A DNA stretch of 64,000 nt from Chrysophaeum taylorii (GCA_029834535.1 JAQMWT010000040.1:331541-395540); one strand, 5' to 3'; shown: positions 9,082 to 20,520, counted from the stretch's first letter. Notes: a model not told the origin generated them from the sequence alone. Made by a program: numbers and translations.

Positions 9082-12000
9082 ATGTTGGCGCGGTGCACGA
9101 AGACAGTGCTGACGGCGCCGGGCGGGGACGAGGCGCTGGAGGAGGCGTGCCTCCGGGCGTGCCGGGGGGGAAAGGCGTCGGGGAAGGGCGAGGCGTCGGT
9201 GCGCGGTGCAATAGAGTACTTGGAGTCGATTCTCCTCCGGTCCGCCGATGACCCTTCGGAGCGCCAGGGCGGCGCGAGCGCGGCGATCTGGGCGCAGGCT
9301 TTGACGGCGGCGACGCGGGCCCAGAAAAAGAACGACGAGGACCTCAAACGGCGCGCGGGCCTGTTCGCGCGGTGGCTCCTCGCGCGCGACTTTTCGTCGG
9401 GTCCGGAACTCGTAGGTACGGCCGTCGTGGTTTCGGGGCGCGCCCAAGAGGAAAAAACGTGGGCCCGCCTCGCCGCCGCCGAGATGACGCGGCGAGCGTG
9501 CCACGTGGAGCCCGTGTGGACGGGCGACGCCTTTGGCGCGGTGGCCCCGGGGGCGGCGGCCGCTTTCGGCGCGCGCGGCCTTTGCTCGGCGTTCGTCGAG
9601 GCGTGCGTCGGGACGACCGCGCCGACGCGGGCCGCCCTCGGGGCCTCGCAGGCCCTGCACGAGGTGACCCACGCCCTCGCGCGCGGCGCAGCCTGGGCGG
9701 CGGCGGCGGCGGCGGCAGAAAAGTCGTCGGACGAGAGCGACTCGGACGACGACGACGACGCGCGCGAGGCGAGGGCGAGGGCGAAGATCGGCGTCCGGTG
9801 CCGCGAGGCGCTCTGGGGCCTGCGGGCCGGACTCGCGGCCGTGTGCCGGGTCGAGACGCGGTGGTACGGCCCGGCCTCGACGCACCGCGCGGCCTACGTG
9901 GCGGCCGTCGCCGACCTCCGGTCCGAGATGGGCGGCGACGCGCTCTCGCTCGAATCTGGCGAGTACGACGCCGCGGGCGCGGCGGCGGCCGCCGCGCGCC
10001 GCGACTCGACCGTCGCGCGCGGCTGCGAGGGCGTCGCCGAGATATTCGCCGCTGCCGACGAGGCCGACCGCGACGGCGACGAGGCCCGCGCGAGGGACAT
10101 GCGCGCGGCGGCGCGCGGCGCGCTCGACGCGAGCGCGGCGAGGCTCGCGTGGCTCGTGCGGGTCGTGCCCCCCGACGAGCTCGCGCGCGACTGGGGTGCT
10201 TCCAAGGACGCCGCGGCGGTCTCGGCGCTCGAAGATTTGGCCCGCGAGCTCGCGGGCGTTGCCGTCGACGACGATGGCGACGTGGACTCGGACGACGACG
10301 ATCTCGTCGGTCGAGAGTACTTCCGCAAGATCGTCGAAAGGAAGGCGGCCGTCGCCGACGTGCGCCGCGCCGTCGCGCGACGCCTCTGCCTCCTCCTCGG
10401 CCAGCTCAAGCGCAAGCGCCTCGAGGACATCTTCGACCGACGTCCCGACCTCCAGCAGAGCCTCCACAATTCGACCTCCTACCTCCTCAAGCTCAAGACC
10501 GGCGGCGGCGAAGACGCGAAGACTTCGGGCGACGACTTTGTGGCCCTCGTCAACGCGGCGACGACCTCCCTCGCTGCGATCGCGACGAAACGCGTCCTCG
10601 ACACCGCCTTTTCTTCTTCCGCCGCCGCCGGATCCCCTGGCTCCGAGCAAATCGCGACCCTCGCCGCTCCGCTACTCGCCATCCTCGACGACGACCGTCG
10701 CGACTCCGTTTCGGCGACCGTCGGCGAGCTCGTCGCTCCCCTCGCCCTCGTCGACGGCTCCCCGGTGCTCCGCGACATCCTCGGTCGCGCGACCCGAGAC
10801 AAGTCGTTGCCGGCCCTCGACGCCCTCGCGTCCATCCTCGATCGGGCCTTTGTCGACGACGTCGACGACCGCGCCTCGAGAAGAGCCGCGCGCAAAATCG
10901 TCGCCGAAGATCTCGTCGCCTGCCTCGCGAACGGCGCCCCTACCTCGGTGGTGGCCGAAAAAATGGCCGGACTCTTCTCGAGGCTCGACGCCGACGTCGC
11001 TATCCCCATGATTTGCGCCCGACTCGCCACCGACGAAAAGACGAATCGCCAGGCGCTCGAAAACGCGATGGGCGCGTGCCTTGCCGACGGCAAAAACCCC
11101 GCGAGCGCCGTCGACCATCTCGCGCACGCCCTCAGGAACCTCCACGCTACTGATGGTAATAATAATACTGCGGCCTCCTCCTCCAAGGACGAGGACGACG
11201 ACGGCATCTCTCTCGCGCCGTGGGTCCGGCGGGTCCTCGATCGCGTCCCGGCGTGGATGGCCAAGCTCGCCGCGTCTGGCGGCGACCGCTGGACTCGCGC
11301 CGCGGAGACCGCCGCGCGCCGCGCGGCCTCCAGCGCCAAGGACTCCGTCGCCCTCCGCATCTGGGGAGCCGTCGTCGACTCCCTCGCCGACGACGCCGAC
11401 CCTACTCCCTGTCGCAGAGCCCTGCGCCGGATCATCCTAGCCGTCGAGCGCCAGCCCGACCTCGCTTCGGACGCCGACCGAGAAGCCCTCCTCTTCGAGC
11501 GTCTCGCGCCGCTCCTCGCCTTGAAACGCGTCCCTGTCGGGACCTGGACGGTGCGCTCTTCGTTTTCTTCGTTTTCTTCTTCTACGACCTATGCTCGCAG
11601 GCGGTGCATCGGTGGCATGGTCCTGCCGACCGTCCCACCACCTCGGACGACGAGGACGAGGACGACGACGAGGACGACTCCCACTCCGACTCCGACTCGG
11701 ACTCGAGGGGGCTGACTACCGAACGCGCCGCGGCCGCGTGTCGCAAGCGCGCGTACGCCTCATCAGAGCACAATACCGTCTCGACCATCGCCGCCGAAGT
11801 TCTCGGGCGCTTACCGCCGTCGCTGGGCGCCGTCGAGGCGGCCCCAGCGCTCGACGCCTTCCTCGCGCGCCGAGACGAACCGAGCGCCGACAGGGCGCGC
11901 GTCGCGACCTACGCTCTCTGTGAGTCCAGTCGAGTTTGTCGATACCCGAAGACAAGACCTTTGCAGGCCACGCGAGCTCTGTGCACGGTCTCGCCGCCGT

Positions 12001-12928
12001 GCGCGGCACGGGCGCGCTCGGAGCCGTGCTGCGCGCTCTCGCGACGGAAGAGGACGACGCTTCGCTCGTTCGAGTGCAGCAGGGCTGCGCGCACGTGCGT
12101 TTCTATCGCCCTCAACTTTTGCGACCGACCGATGCCACGCAGGCGCTCGCGATGCTCGTGGGCGCCGAGATCGGCGCCCAACCCGAAGACAAGACGAGGA
12201 CGCGTCTTCTTCTGGTGAGCGAGATCGAGGAGACCCAACAATCGCCGACCATAACGCGACTCTTGATACGGCTCGCGTCGACCTTTGGTGTTGTTTCGGG
12301 GGAGGACCTGGAGCGGTCGATTCGCGAAGCACTGGCGCTCGTCCTCTTGGCCGACGACGTGAGCGAGATAGCGTCGACGCTCGCGCGCGCGCTCGAGGAC
12401 GCGGACGCGGGCGCGTTGCGCGTGGGATGCGTCAACGCGCTCGTCGTCCCCGCGCAGCAGCTCGCGAGCCCAGGCCTCGGGTTCTTCGCAGACGACGTCG
12501 GAAGCAGTGCGCTCCGATGCGCCGGGGCCGTCGTGTGCGGTGCCGAGGCCTCTTTGATTAAGAACCGGGCCGTCGCCAAATCTTGCGCGGCCGCGTGGCT
12601 CCAGCTCGTCTTCGTCCTGCTCGTCCGGACCTCGAGGCTCCCCCGGGGAGTCACCGCCACGGACCTCTTCGGCGTGGCCCTCCAAGCCGCGCGCCACAGC
12701 CCGGCCTCGAGCACCCCCCCCGACGTCGGGCTGCGACGGAACGGACTCAAGCTCCTCGCGGCGGTCCTCGGCGTGCTCCGGGAAAGCCTCGCCGATTTGC
12801 CGCCGGCCTCCTCGGTCCAGGCGATCTCGCAGCTCCGCGGGATCGCGGCGATGGATCCCGACCGCGACCTCCGCCAACTCGCGACCACGCTCGTCGAGGC
12901 CCTCGCGGCCGCCGAGGGCACAAAATAA
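9082..12928 (+). CDS. large HEAT/ARM-repeat protein (three or more exons)
   Basis: I model exons 9082-11550, 11601-11919 and 11967-12928, giving 1,249 residues. Intron 1 (50 nt, GTGCGC..CGCAG) is phase 0. Intron 2 (47 nt, GTGAGT..TGCAG) is phase 1. A third candidate, 12095-12142 (48 nt, GTGCGT..CGCAG), is 3n and stop-free, so either form keeps the frame. The protein is almost all amphipathic helical pairs, consistent with a HEAT/ARM solenoid, with acidic Ser/Asp loops near residues 215 and 840. The motif LFERLAPLLALKRVP near residue 810 recalls an uncharacterised plant and algal ARM-repeat family. Function is unknown; scaffolding is inferred. The last exon ends 74 bp before the UNC-45 gene. 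Confidence 0.75.
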
Positions 12929-13002
12929 TAAATAAGTGAGGGTTTTTAATTGTTTGTGGTGTCTGTCTGTCTGTCACCAAGACTTGGAAAAAAGTACTAA
13001 TA

Positions 13003-16000
13003 ATGGAGGCGGCCGTCGAGCTGAAATCGAAAGGAAACGCGGCGTTCTCGTCGGGGGACGAGGAGGGGGCCGTCGCTGCGTATACCCGTGGCATCGAGGC
13101 GCTCGATGCCATAGAGAAGTCGCAGTCTTCGAACGGAGGAGGAGGAGGAGGAGCGGTCGAGCTACGGTGCACGATCCTGTGTAACCGCGCCGCGTGCTTC
13201 CTCAAGCAGCGGAAGTATTCGGCGTGCGTGGCCGACTGCGACGAGGCGCTCGCCCTGGATGGCGGGCGCGTCAAGGCGCTGTACCGGCGCGCCAAGGCGC
13301 GCGCCGAGCTCGGCGAGATCGAGGACGCGTTCCGGGACGCGACGCGGTGCGCGAGGCTGGGGTCGATCGACGCGCAGGCCCTCGCGCGGGACCTCAAGGT
13401 GCGCGTGAGCGAGGCGTTGGAAAAGAAGGGGGCCTTCGAGTCGCCCGTCGCGCAGCTCGCGACGAAGATCGCCGAGGCGCGGGTCGTCGAGGACGACTCG
13501 TGGCGCGCGGCTTGCGGGCTGTCGGCGGGCGACTCGGACGCGGCAAAAACCATGTGGCGGCGCGGCGCCGTCGAGCGCGCGATGCGCGAGACGAAGAACC
13601 CCCTCGCCGTGCGGCTGGTGGGAGCCTGCTGCGCCGCCGCCTCCGAGGCACCGCAGCTCGAAGGGCTGCGAGAGTTGCTGCGCGCGCGCGGACCCGATCT
13701 CGCCCGCCTCGACGATAGCGTCGTCCCGACGCTCGCCGTCGCCTCGCGTCTCGCCGAGGATATCGAGGAGGAGGACGACGACAGTAGTAGCAAGACCACT
13801 ATCGTTGCGGACGTGGCGGCCGTCGCCCTCCTCGAGTCGAGGAGGTCGGGGGTCCGCGACGGCGCGATGGACGTGTTAGTCAAACTGTTTTCTCCGAGCG
13901 ACAAAGCCGAGAATTATTTGGAGAAAACGAAGAAGAAGAAGAAGCTCGGGCCGCTCGCGGCGATGATGGAGAAGGAGAGCGATCGCGAGCGGCGGAATCG
14001 GGAACGCGCCGCCCAGGAGGCGAAGCGGCGGCGGCTCGCTTCGCGTCTGAGCGACGCGTGCCTCGACGAGGAGAAGGGCGCGTGGTGCCGAGGGCTCTGG
14101 CGGCTGCTGGATTCGGAGGACGACAACGAACGCCGCAAGGCCCAGGCCGTCGTCGCGCGCATGATGCGGGCCGTCGCGGTGCCGGCGGCCCTCGACAAGA
14201 CCTACGAGCTCGAGTGGGAGGCGACGGCCGTCGACGAGTGCGGCCCGAAGGACCTCGTCTCGCGGTTCGACGACGAGAACGTCGACGACGTCGTCGATGC
14301 CAAGGACCTCGCGCGCCGTCGCAGGCTCGCGTCGCTCGTGTCGGCGGCCCACCTCGCCTCGTCGCATTTCGGGGCCCGCGCCCTCGAGCTCTTGTTTGAT
14401 CATCCGGCCGCCGACCTCCTGCGACTCGTCGAGGCCAAGGACGAGATCGCGGCGGCCGTCGCGGCCGACGCGCTCTCGGCGGCCGCGTCCTCCGACGAGG
14501 GTCGCGCTCTCCTCGAGCCCCTCGTGTCTGCGGGGGCCCTCGAGGGCCTCATGGAATCGCCCGCGCTCCCCAAGGCCGCGCGCTCTGCTGCTGCCACGGC
14601 GGTAGCCAAGCTCGGACTGGCGGCCAAGGCCCTCAAGGCCGGCGCCTCGGAGACCGGCAGGCTCCTCGACGCCTCGGTGGCGCTCCTCCGCGAGGCGAGC
14701 GCCGACGGCTCCTCGGACGCGGTCGAGCGCGCGATCGAGGTCCTCGCCGCCATGTGCGGCAACTCCCACGTCAAGGAGGAACTCGCGCACGGCTCGGGGC
14801 GCGTCGCGGGCAACGCGCTCGATTCGCTCTGCAAGCTCGAAACGCGCGGCTCGGATCCCGCCGCCTTCGGCCTCGCGACCATCTTCGCCGCCATCACCGT
14901 CACCAACAACGAGCTCCGCCAGCGCCATTTCCGCGAAAAGGAAATGGACATCACGCCAGAACAGTACGACGAACTTCAACGAATCACCAAGCAAAAGGCG
15001 GAAGACGACGCCGACAAGGACGACGACGATCTGTGCAAAAAACGCTGCCGCAAGCTCGCGCTCGCGGACGGCGTCGCCGCCCTCGCGCGCCTCGCCTCGA
15101 CGAACCCCTCGAGCGCCACGGCCGCTTGCCTCGCCGAGACCCTCTCGAATCTCGCGAAGGACGACGCCCTCCGCGGCACTCTCGTCCAACAAGGCGGCTT
15201 CAAAGCCGCCGTCTCCCTCGCCGCCGACGACGCGCACCCCGACGCCTGCCGCGTAAACGCCGCCCACGCCGCCGCGAAGGTCCTCGTCACCACCAACCCC
15301 AACATGCTCACCGACCCGCAACGCCTCTCGGCCATCCGACCCCTCGTCTGGCTCTGCCGGCAGTTCAAGGCCCTCGAGCTCGCGCACTTCGAGGCCGCCA
15401 TGGCCCTCACCAACCTCGCCTCCCTCGGCGAGACGGCCAAGCGACGCGTCGCCAAAGAAAAGGGCATCCCAGCCCTCGAGTACCTCCAGTTCTCGTCCAA
15501 CGAGATGGTCCAGCGCGCCGCGACCGAAGCCCTCTGCAACATGGTCCCCGACGAGGACTTCCTCGCGCACCTCAAGAAACCCCAAAAGCTCAAGCTATGG
15601 TTCGCCTTTTCCCTCGAGTACGACCGCGACCTCCCGCTCGCCCGCGCCGCCATCGGCTGCATGGCCATGGCCTCCGCCTGCGAAGGCATGCCCAAGGACA
15701 TGGCCGCCTGCGAAAATTGCTTTTCTGCGCTCGCCGAGCACCTCAAACACCACCGCGAACACCCCGACCTCCTTCACCGCGCCGCCTACTGCGTGAGTCC
15801 TTTCGTCGTCCTTTTTTTCCTCCTCTCATTTTTTTCTATAATTATTAGGTTGCCAACTTGGCCCGCGACCTCGATTCGAGGCCGCCCCTCCTCGCCACCA
15901 ACATCCCCGCTCTCGTCCGGACGGCGGCCACCACCCTCATCGACGTCGACAACTACGCCCTCCTCGACACCCTCGCCGACGCCGTCGACGCGCTCAAGCG

Positions 16001-16073
16001 CCAGCCCCCCCCCCGCGACGACGACGACGACGACGACGACGCCACTCGCGCCGCCGCCGCGGAGCGCGCGTAA
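13003..16073 (+). CDS. UNC-45-like myosin co-chaperone (TPR + UCS)
   Basis: Exons 13003-15792 and 15849-16073 give 1,004 residues; the family is usually about 930. The 56-nt intron GTGAGT..TTAG is phase 0 and joins AAYC to VANLARD. Residues 1-130 form a three-TPR domain (ELKSKGNAAFSSGDEEGAV, then a CNRAACFLKQRKYSACVADC repeat), the type that binds the Hsp90/Hsp70 C-terminal EEVD. The remainder is ARM repeats ending in a UCS-like domain. Known UNC-45 proteins fold and stabilise myosin motors. The extra length comes from acidic inserts (DDDSSSK near 270, KDDDD near 675) and an Asp run near the C-terminus. Its stop codon abuts the stop of the convergent plastid-protein gene. Confidence 0.85.
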
Positions 16074-16433
16074 CTAAGGGTATATATCGTCGTCGTCGTC
16101 GTCGGTCCGCGACAACTTGTCCAGGAGCCCCTTGACGCCCGCCGCAAAGCTCAGAGCAATCCACCCATATGCGACGGCCGTACCTACGCCCGTGTCCCCG
16201 CCTTCCTTCGTCTCGGCGTGTGCGGGGGCGGCCACGACGCCGCCTGCGACGCCGAGCCACAATTCTCGTCGTCTCACACCCACGCCAGCGTTTTCTCGCA
16301 CGTCTCGCTTCTTGCAACTCGGCGGAGTGATGATCGTGCCCTTGGGCGCCGCACGGAGACTAGAAGGCCCTGCGACCGCTGCGACAGTCGTCACAAAGAC
16401 CACCTCGACGACGATTGCGATCCAACAACGCAT
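16074..16433 (-). CDS. small putative plastid/thylakoid membrane protein
   Basis: This frame encodes 119 residues. It begins with a hydrophobic signal peptide (about 1-22, ending VAAVAG), followed by a basic Ser/Ala/Lys/Arg-rich stretch. A second hydrophobic run after RRRELWLG ends in APAHAE, like a thylakoid (possibly twin-arginine) signal with an AxA cleavage site. The mature part is about 50 residues with one TM segment (AVAYGWIALSFAAGVKGLL) and an acidic tail. The tripartite presequence fits import into a secondary plastid and then the thylakoid. The short single-TM product resembles small photosystem or cytochrome b6f subunits in architecture only. It ends at the base next to the UNC-45 stop codon. 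Confidence 0.6.
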   Translation of the reverse strand: MRCWIAIVVEVVFVTTVAAVAGPSSLRAAPKGTIITPPSCKKRDVRENAGVGVRRRELWLGVAGGVVAAPAHAETKEGGDTGVGTAVAYGWIALSFAAGVKGLLDKLSRTDDDDDDIYP

Positions 16434-17419
16434 GAGACTCGACCCGAACCCTCGTTTTCGGAGCGCTACGACTTAAACGTAGCCCAGCACCATCAAGGGG
16501 ACCGCCACACCCTTTTTTCCCTCCCTCCTCGCCGTGGCACGGGCGGTTCGGCACCGGAAGACAGACACTGCGGCGAACGAGAACGGTTCCTCTTAATGAA
16601 CCGGCAATGAATGACCCTTTGAGACATTTTTATGGATGCGGCGCGAGCTGCTGGAGTGTCTGGTGCAGCACCACGTCCCCCGAACATGACATTGGGGCGA
16701 GCGTCTCGCAAGCGTTTATAGGTAGCTCGCTCGCTCGCTCGCTGCTAGACTCCACGCTCATCGATGGGTGCAGTTGGCTGTCGCCAAAACGATAATTGTT
16801 CTTGCCCGAGCAAACGAGCTGCGGCTTTACTTCTAGCGTCGCCGACCGGCCGCAGGCGCCTCATGCTTTACGTCGTATGAGCTGCTGCTGCCTGAAGAGT
16901 ACACTTGAGCTTCGATGTCTTCGCAGCTGTCTCATCCCACGAAACACGACCGGAGCTGGCACCGGCGTAACAATTACTTACGCGTGATGCGCGGCGACAA
17001 AAAACTGGCCGTATGCCTCATACGTGCGTCTTTTCGCGTGCATGCTATTATCTGCAAATAACGCGCAAATGTAGAACAGGATCGCACGGAGCTCCTTCTT
17101 GATTTTGGTATCCACCATGCGAACTCGTCGAGTGTCAGTAATGAGTGAGTGAGTGAGTGAGTGCGTACAGATGGTGCCTGGTACTATAGCCAGATAGATT
17201 TATTCTGCATATCGAGATTTTTTTTTGCACCACTTTAATGCGGCGACGACGTGTGGACTGCATTTTCGGCATTTTATGGTGGATAACTGGATTAGACTGA
17301 TGGTCGCACCGCCCGCATCAAGAAGAAGAAGAAGCCCATTCATTCATTTTCTTGGCGCGCGGAGACTCTCTCTCTCTATAAAGGGTAAGGGTCAATGAGT
17401 TAACGCGAACTTGAAGAAG
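16434..17419. other. gene-free AT-richer stretch
   Basis: Nearly 1 kb with no credible gene on either strand. It holds a GAGT tetramer run (about 17138-17162), a CTCG run (16727-16742), an AGA run near 17322 and a CTCTCTCTCTATAAA block at about 17367-17381, 40-55 bp upstream of the oxidoreductase ATG. That last block is a plausible core promoter with a TATA-like element. Confidence 0.55.
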
Positions 17420-18331
17420 ATGTGGGGCGCCATCTACGACTTACGGGCTCCCGAAGGCGTGCGCGTTGCCCGGCGGCCCAAACCGCGCGGCGTGGTCGTC
17501 CGCGTTGTTGCAGCCGGAATGAACCCGGTCGACGCCAAGTTCGTGGTTGGCGACAAGATATCGTGCTGCGCCGAGCGCATCGCGAACGGGCACGGAGTTG
17601 GCTTTGATTTTTCTGGCGTGACCGAATCCGGGGACGCCGTTTTCGGGATACTGGGACCGTTTCAAGGAAGTGTGTCAGAATTCGTCAGGATCTCGCCGTC
17701 GCAGGTCGCGCCGAAACCCAAGTCATTATCCTTCGTGGAAGCAGCCGCGCTTCCCGTTTGCGGACTCACGAGTCTTGCCCTTCGAGGCGAAAGGGTGCTC
17801 GTAATCGGGGCCTCGGGTGGCGTCGGACATCTCGCGGTGCAGGTCGCGGTCGCGAGAGGCGCCGCAGTTACCGGAATTTCCTCTTCGAGAAATTCGGAAT
17901 TCGTGAAGAGTTTGGGCGCGACTCCCGTCGCCTACGACGGCAATGATTTTCATCTCGAGGGTCCGTTCGATGCCGTGCTCGACACGGTACATTCGAGCGA
18001 TCCTAGAGATTGTGATTACCGGGAGATCGTGCGCGGGGCAAGATACGTCACCACCGGGGGACACTTTTCCGACTGGTTCAAGGCAGGCGTGAAGAAACTT
18101 ACGGGCATTTCCCTCTTCCCAAAGGACAGGGAGCTCTTCTGGATCGACCCCTTCAGAGCAGCGAATGGCCTCCGAGAGCTCGCCGACTTGGCGGACACCC
18201 GCGGCCTAAAACCCCACGTTTCCGAGGTTCTCCCATTCACGGACGAGGGCCTCCGGGCGGCCTTCAAACAACTCCGTTCCCGTCGCACCGTCGGCAAAAT
18301 TGTCATCCAGGTCTCGGATCCCCGTTCGTAG
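17420..18331 (+). CDS. MDR-family NAD(P)-dependent quinone/zinc-less oxidoreductase
   Basis: The ATG at 17420 gives 303 residues. An N-terminal GroES-like fold carries the family segment GVVVRVVAAGMNPVDAKF and the G-H-G-V-G-F-D-F-S-G turn. The Rossmann motif VLVIGASGGVGHLAVQVA is near residue 125. The C-terminus ends RRTVGKIVIQV, the usual zeta-crystallin/RTN4IP1-type ending. The catalytic and structural zinc cysteines of alcohol dehydrogenases are absent, so it belongs to the zinc-independent quinone oxidoreductase/enoyl reductase branch. The substrate is unknown. At 303 residues it is slightly short (320-340 usual). No intron is seen. Base composition is a little less GC-rich than in the first 16 kb. 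Confidence 0.82.
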   Translation: MWGAIYDLRAPEGVRVARRPKPRGVVVRVVAAGMNPVDAKFVVGDKISCCAERIANGHGVGFDFSGVTESGDAVFGILGPFQGSVSEFVRISPSQVAPKPKSLSFVEAAALPVCGLTSLALRGERVLVIGASGGVGHLAVQVAVARGAAVTGISSSRNSEFVKSLGATPVAYDGNDFHLEGPFDAVLDTVHSSDPRDCDYREIVRGARYVTTGGHFSDWFKAGVKKLTGISLFPKDRELFWIDPFRAANGLRELADLADTRGLKPHVSEVLPFTDEGLRAAFKQLRSRRTVGKIVIQVSDPRS

Positions 18332-18566
18332 TTTTCGTGTCGTTGTTGTTGTACACGCGACAAGACCACCCCTGTGCGACGTGGTGTTTACGTTTTTTGC
18401 TTTCGCGATATTGCCGTGTTGTAGATATGGTGAGCATTCTTGCCTCCTTGCCTGCGTTTGGGGGCTCCATCGATCGTTCGTTCTAGAAGATTTTTTTCGC
18501 CACAATTATAGAATTCAATATTCAACGGACGGAGAAAAGATAAAAGAAGCCTCGAGATTGCAGGAT

Positions 18567-19118
18567 ATGCTTAAATTTGTGGTGGTTGTGGCGGTCGCTC
18601 GCGCTGAGGGGACGTGCTCAGGCACCCAGATTCATTCTCCTGAATATCGACATGGGCCTCGGGACAGTCAGTCGTCGTCCCGTGGAGTTCGCAGGGTGCG
18701 CTCAGAGTTGATGAGAGACGCGCTCCACGAGAACCACGAGCCCGTGTCGATCACCGCGCTGGGACCTTGTCGGACGTCTTTCGTTTGGAATAATTGGTAC
18801 CCAAGGTCAAAGCTGTGCATAATTTGGCTGGAAATGGAATCACAACATGAAAATTTTCAACTTTTATTACCAGTCCAGCGTCAACCATCTCGCCGTCAAA
18901 GCAATTCTCAAATCACCTACAATCTTCTATCCTTTTTTTTCGAGTTGGCATTTCGGGAAATCATTGACGTCTATGAGAGAGAGACATCGGGAGATCACAT
19001 CCTCCAACTCATACTGCTTGCTGGCTTGTTTCGGGCGTGGTCGGCTAGTAGGCCTGGTCGAAATAGTTGTTTGGCAGGCTTGCTTGGCTTGGCTAATTCA
19101 ACATGGGGTGGCGGCTAG
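18567..19118 (+). CDS. doubtful ORF with signal-peptide-like start
   Basis: The ATG at 18567 opens a 183-residue frame beginning MLKFVVVVAVARAEGTCSG, which looks like a short secretory signal with a cleavage site. The first 90 residues have ordinary composition; the rest degrades into Ser/Arg-rich sequence that enters the minisatellite. It may be the 5' remnant of a secreted-protein gene. No family is recognised. Confidence 0.25.
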   Translation: MLKFVVVVAVARAEGTCSGTQIHSPEYRHGPRDSQSSSRGVRRVRSELMRDALHENHEPVSITALGPCRTSFVWNNWYPRSKLCIIWLEMESQHENFQLLLPVQRQPSRRQSNSQITYNLLSFFFELAFREIIDVYERETSGDHILQLILLAGLFRAWSASRPGRNSCLAGLLGLANSTWGGG

Positions 19119-19680
19119 CTTGGCTGGTTCATATATACTATTATGGTTACATTGTAGCAACTCCCAGGCTCATAGAGCCAGAGCGTTGTATGATCGCTCA
19201 AAGGAAGAGAAACACGAAGTGAGAGAAGACAAAAGACAACCGCAGAGGAAGGCGATGGAGAAAGCAAACAGAAAAATGGCAAGCAGACGGAATATGTCAA
19301 CGCGAATCGGAGGCTTGGTTGGCTTGGCTTGGTCGGCTAGGTTTGCCCGGGTTGATCGGTATAGGTGGGTGCCTTGTGTGGCTTAGTTGACTTGGTCGGC
19401 ATGGGCGGGTTGGTTTTGGCTTGGCTTGGACGTCTTGATCCTAGGTCTGCTTAATCGGCCTGGTCGGTTTGGTCGGCACGAATGAGTGCCTTATTTAGAT
19501 TATGAGGTCGGCTTTGTTGCCTCGATCGACCAGGCCTAGTCGGCCTTGACTGGTTTGCTTGGTAGTCGTCTTAATTGGGACAATAGGCTCGTTGGCTTGG
19601 TCGGCTTGCTTTCGTTTGCACGACTGGCTCATAACCTTGGTCGGCGCTGTTGGCTTGCAAGACGGAATCTTATCCACCAA
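19015..19680. repeat. degenerate TTGGC-rich minisatellite
   Basis: Irregular arrays of GGCTTGG, GGTCGGC and TTGGCTTGG recur, densest at 19018-19130 and 19315-19670. Spacers vary and a purine-rich segment (19185-19290) interrupts them. No fixed period is obvious by eye. Confidence 0.6.
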
Positions 19681-19899
19681 CTCCGTACTCATGAGAAGCC
19701 CCGCAGTGAGGGGTATATGGAGCGGTTCTCTTACGACATCCAGCTAATGCTCGGCTTTAGCCGAATGTGGCCTGACTTCTTCTTTTCATCCCTGCTGGCG
19801 CGGGCACATGCCGTCCAGAGGTACAACAGCAAGACGCAGCACCTCGAGGCGGACGACGGTCGACAGATCGAGATTTCGCAGAAGTCCTATCGAGACTGA

Positions 19900-20520
19900 A
19901 TGCGCAAAGTGAAAGCCGGGCGCTCCATCAACGGGCGGACCTTCCCCAAAGACCTGGAAGCGGACGTCAATAAAGCCGAGATGGACGCCTTCAGGGCCCA
20001 ACTCGCGGCCCATCTAATCAAAAGCAAGGAGGAAAAGGCCGAAAGACGCAATCTTTTAGAGCGCGCCGGACAGCAGAACGAGAACGACGAGAACGAGACC
20101 GACAAGAACGAGACCGACGAGAAGGAGAACGCGATGACGCCTGAGACTCCGAACACCCCGGTCCTGGCGTCGGAAAACGGTGCAATCCCGACGTCGACCA
20201 CGTGCCGCGGCCGACTCAACCTCATTTCGTCGACCTCTCGCGCTCCGCCGACGCCGCCGTCGTCGCCACAGCCGTCGCCGCCGCGGCAAGTGGTCAAGCG
20301 TAGGCATGCCGCCGACATCGCCGGCGTCAAGATGCAGCCCACGCGTAGCATGGTTACGCGGCAGAACCCGCGCGGCCTCGGAATGGCGTCCGAGGCCGCC
20401 AAGGGACCCGCATCGGTCGCGGCAGTCGATGGACAACGAAGTTTTTCGTGGAAAAAAAAATTATATACTTCGAATCATACGGGTGTGATCCAAGAGGCGA
20501 CGACGACCAGGTGCTGGTAG
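19900..20520 (+). CDS. hypothetical protein, possibly the 3' part of a stop-interrupted gene
   Basis: The ATG at 19900 opens 206 residues. Residues 1-55 look helical and charged (FPKDLEADVNKAEMDAFRAQ). A low-complexity Asn/Glu/Asp/Lys segment follows, then a Pro/Ser-rich tail. The TGA at 19897-19899 sits immediately before this ATG. The same frame is open upstream for over 100 codons, ending in compatible sequence (LEADDGRQIEISQKSYRD). One nonsense change may therefore split a longer gene. The family is not recognised. The neighbours are repeats and an unrelated methyltransferase gene. Confidence 0.35.
   Translation: MRKVKAGRSINGRTFPKDLEADVNKAEMDAFRAQLAAHLIKSKEEKAERRNLLERAGQQNENDENETDKNETDEKENAMTPETPNTPVLASENGAIPTSTTCRGRLNLISSTSRAPPTPPSSPQPSPPRQVVKRRHAADIAGVKMQPTRSMVTRQNPRGLGMASEAAKGPASVAAVDGQRSFSWKKKLYTSNHTGVIQEATTTRCW

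Larger units (their letters stand above)
18332..19699. other. gene-poor stretch with weak ORFs and a minisatellite
   Basis: Nothing here is a confident gene. It includes the signal-peptide-like ORF at 18567 and the TTGGC-rich minisatellite at about 19015-19680. The AT-rich run around 18490-18560 could be a promoter. Confidence 0.5.

Noticed and set aside
9004-10650. 548-codon minus-strand frame over the HEAT gene
   Set aside because: Arg/Gly-rich shadow of strong third-position GC bias, with no family motif.
13876-15585. 569-codon minus-strand frame over UNC-45
   Set aside because: Low-quality composition; the opposite strand carries clear TPR/ARM sequence.
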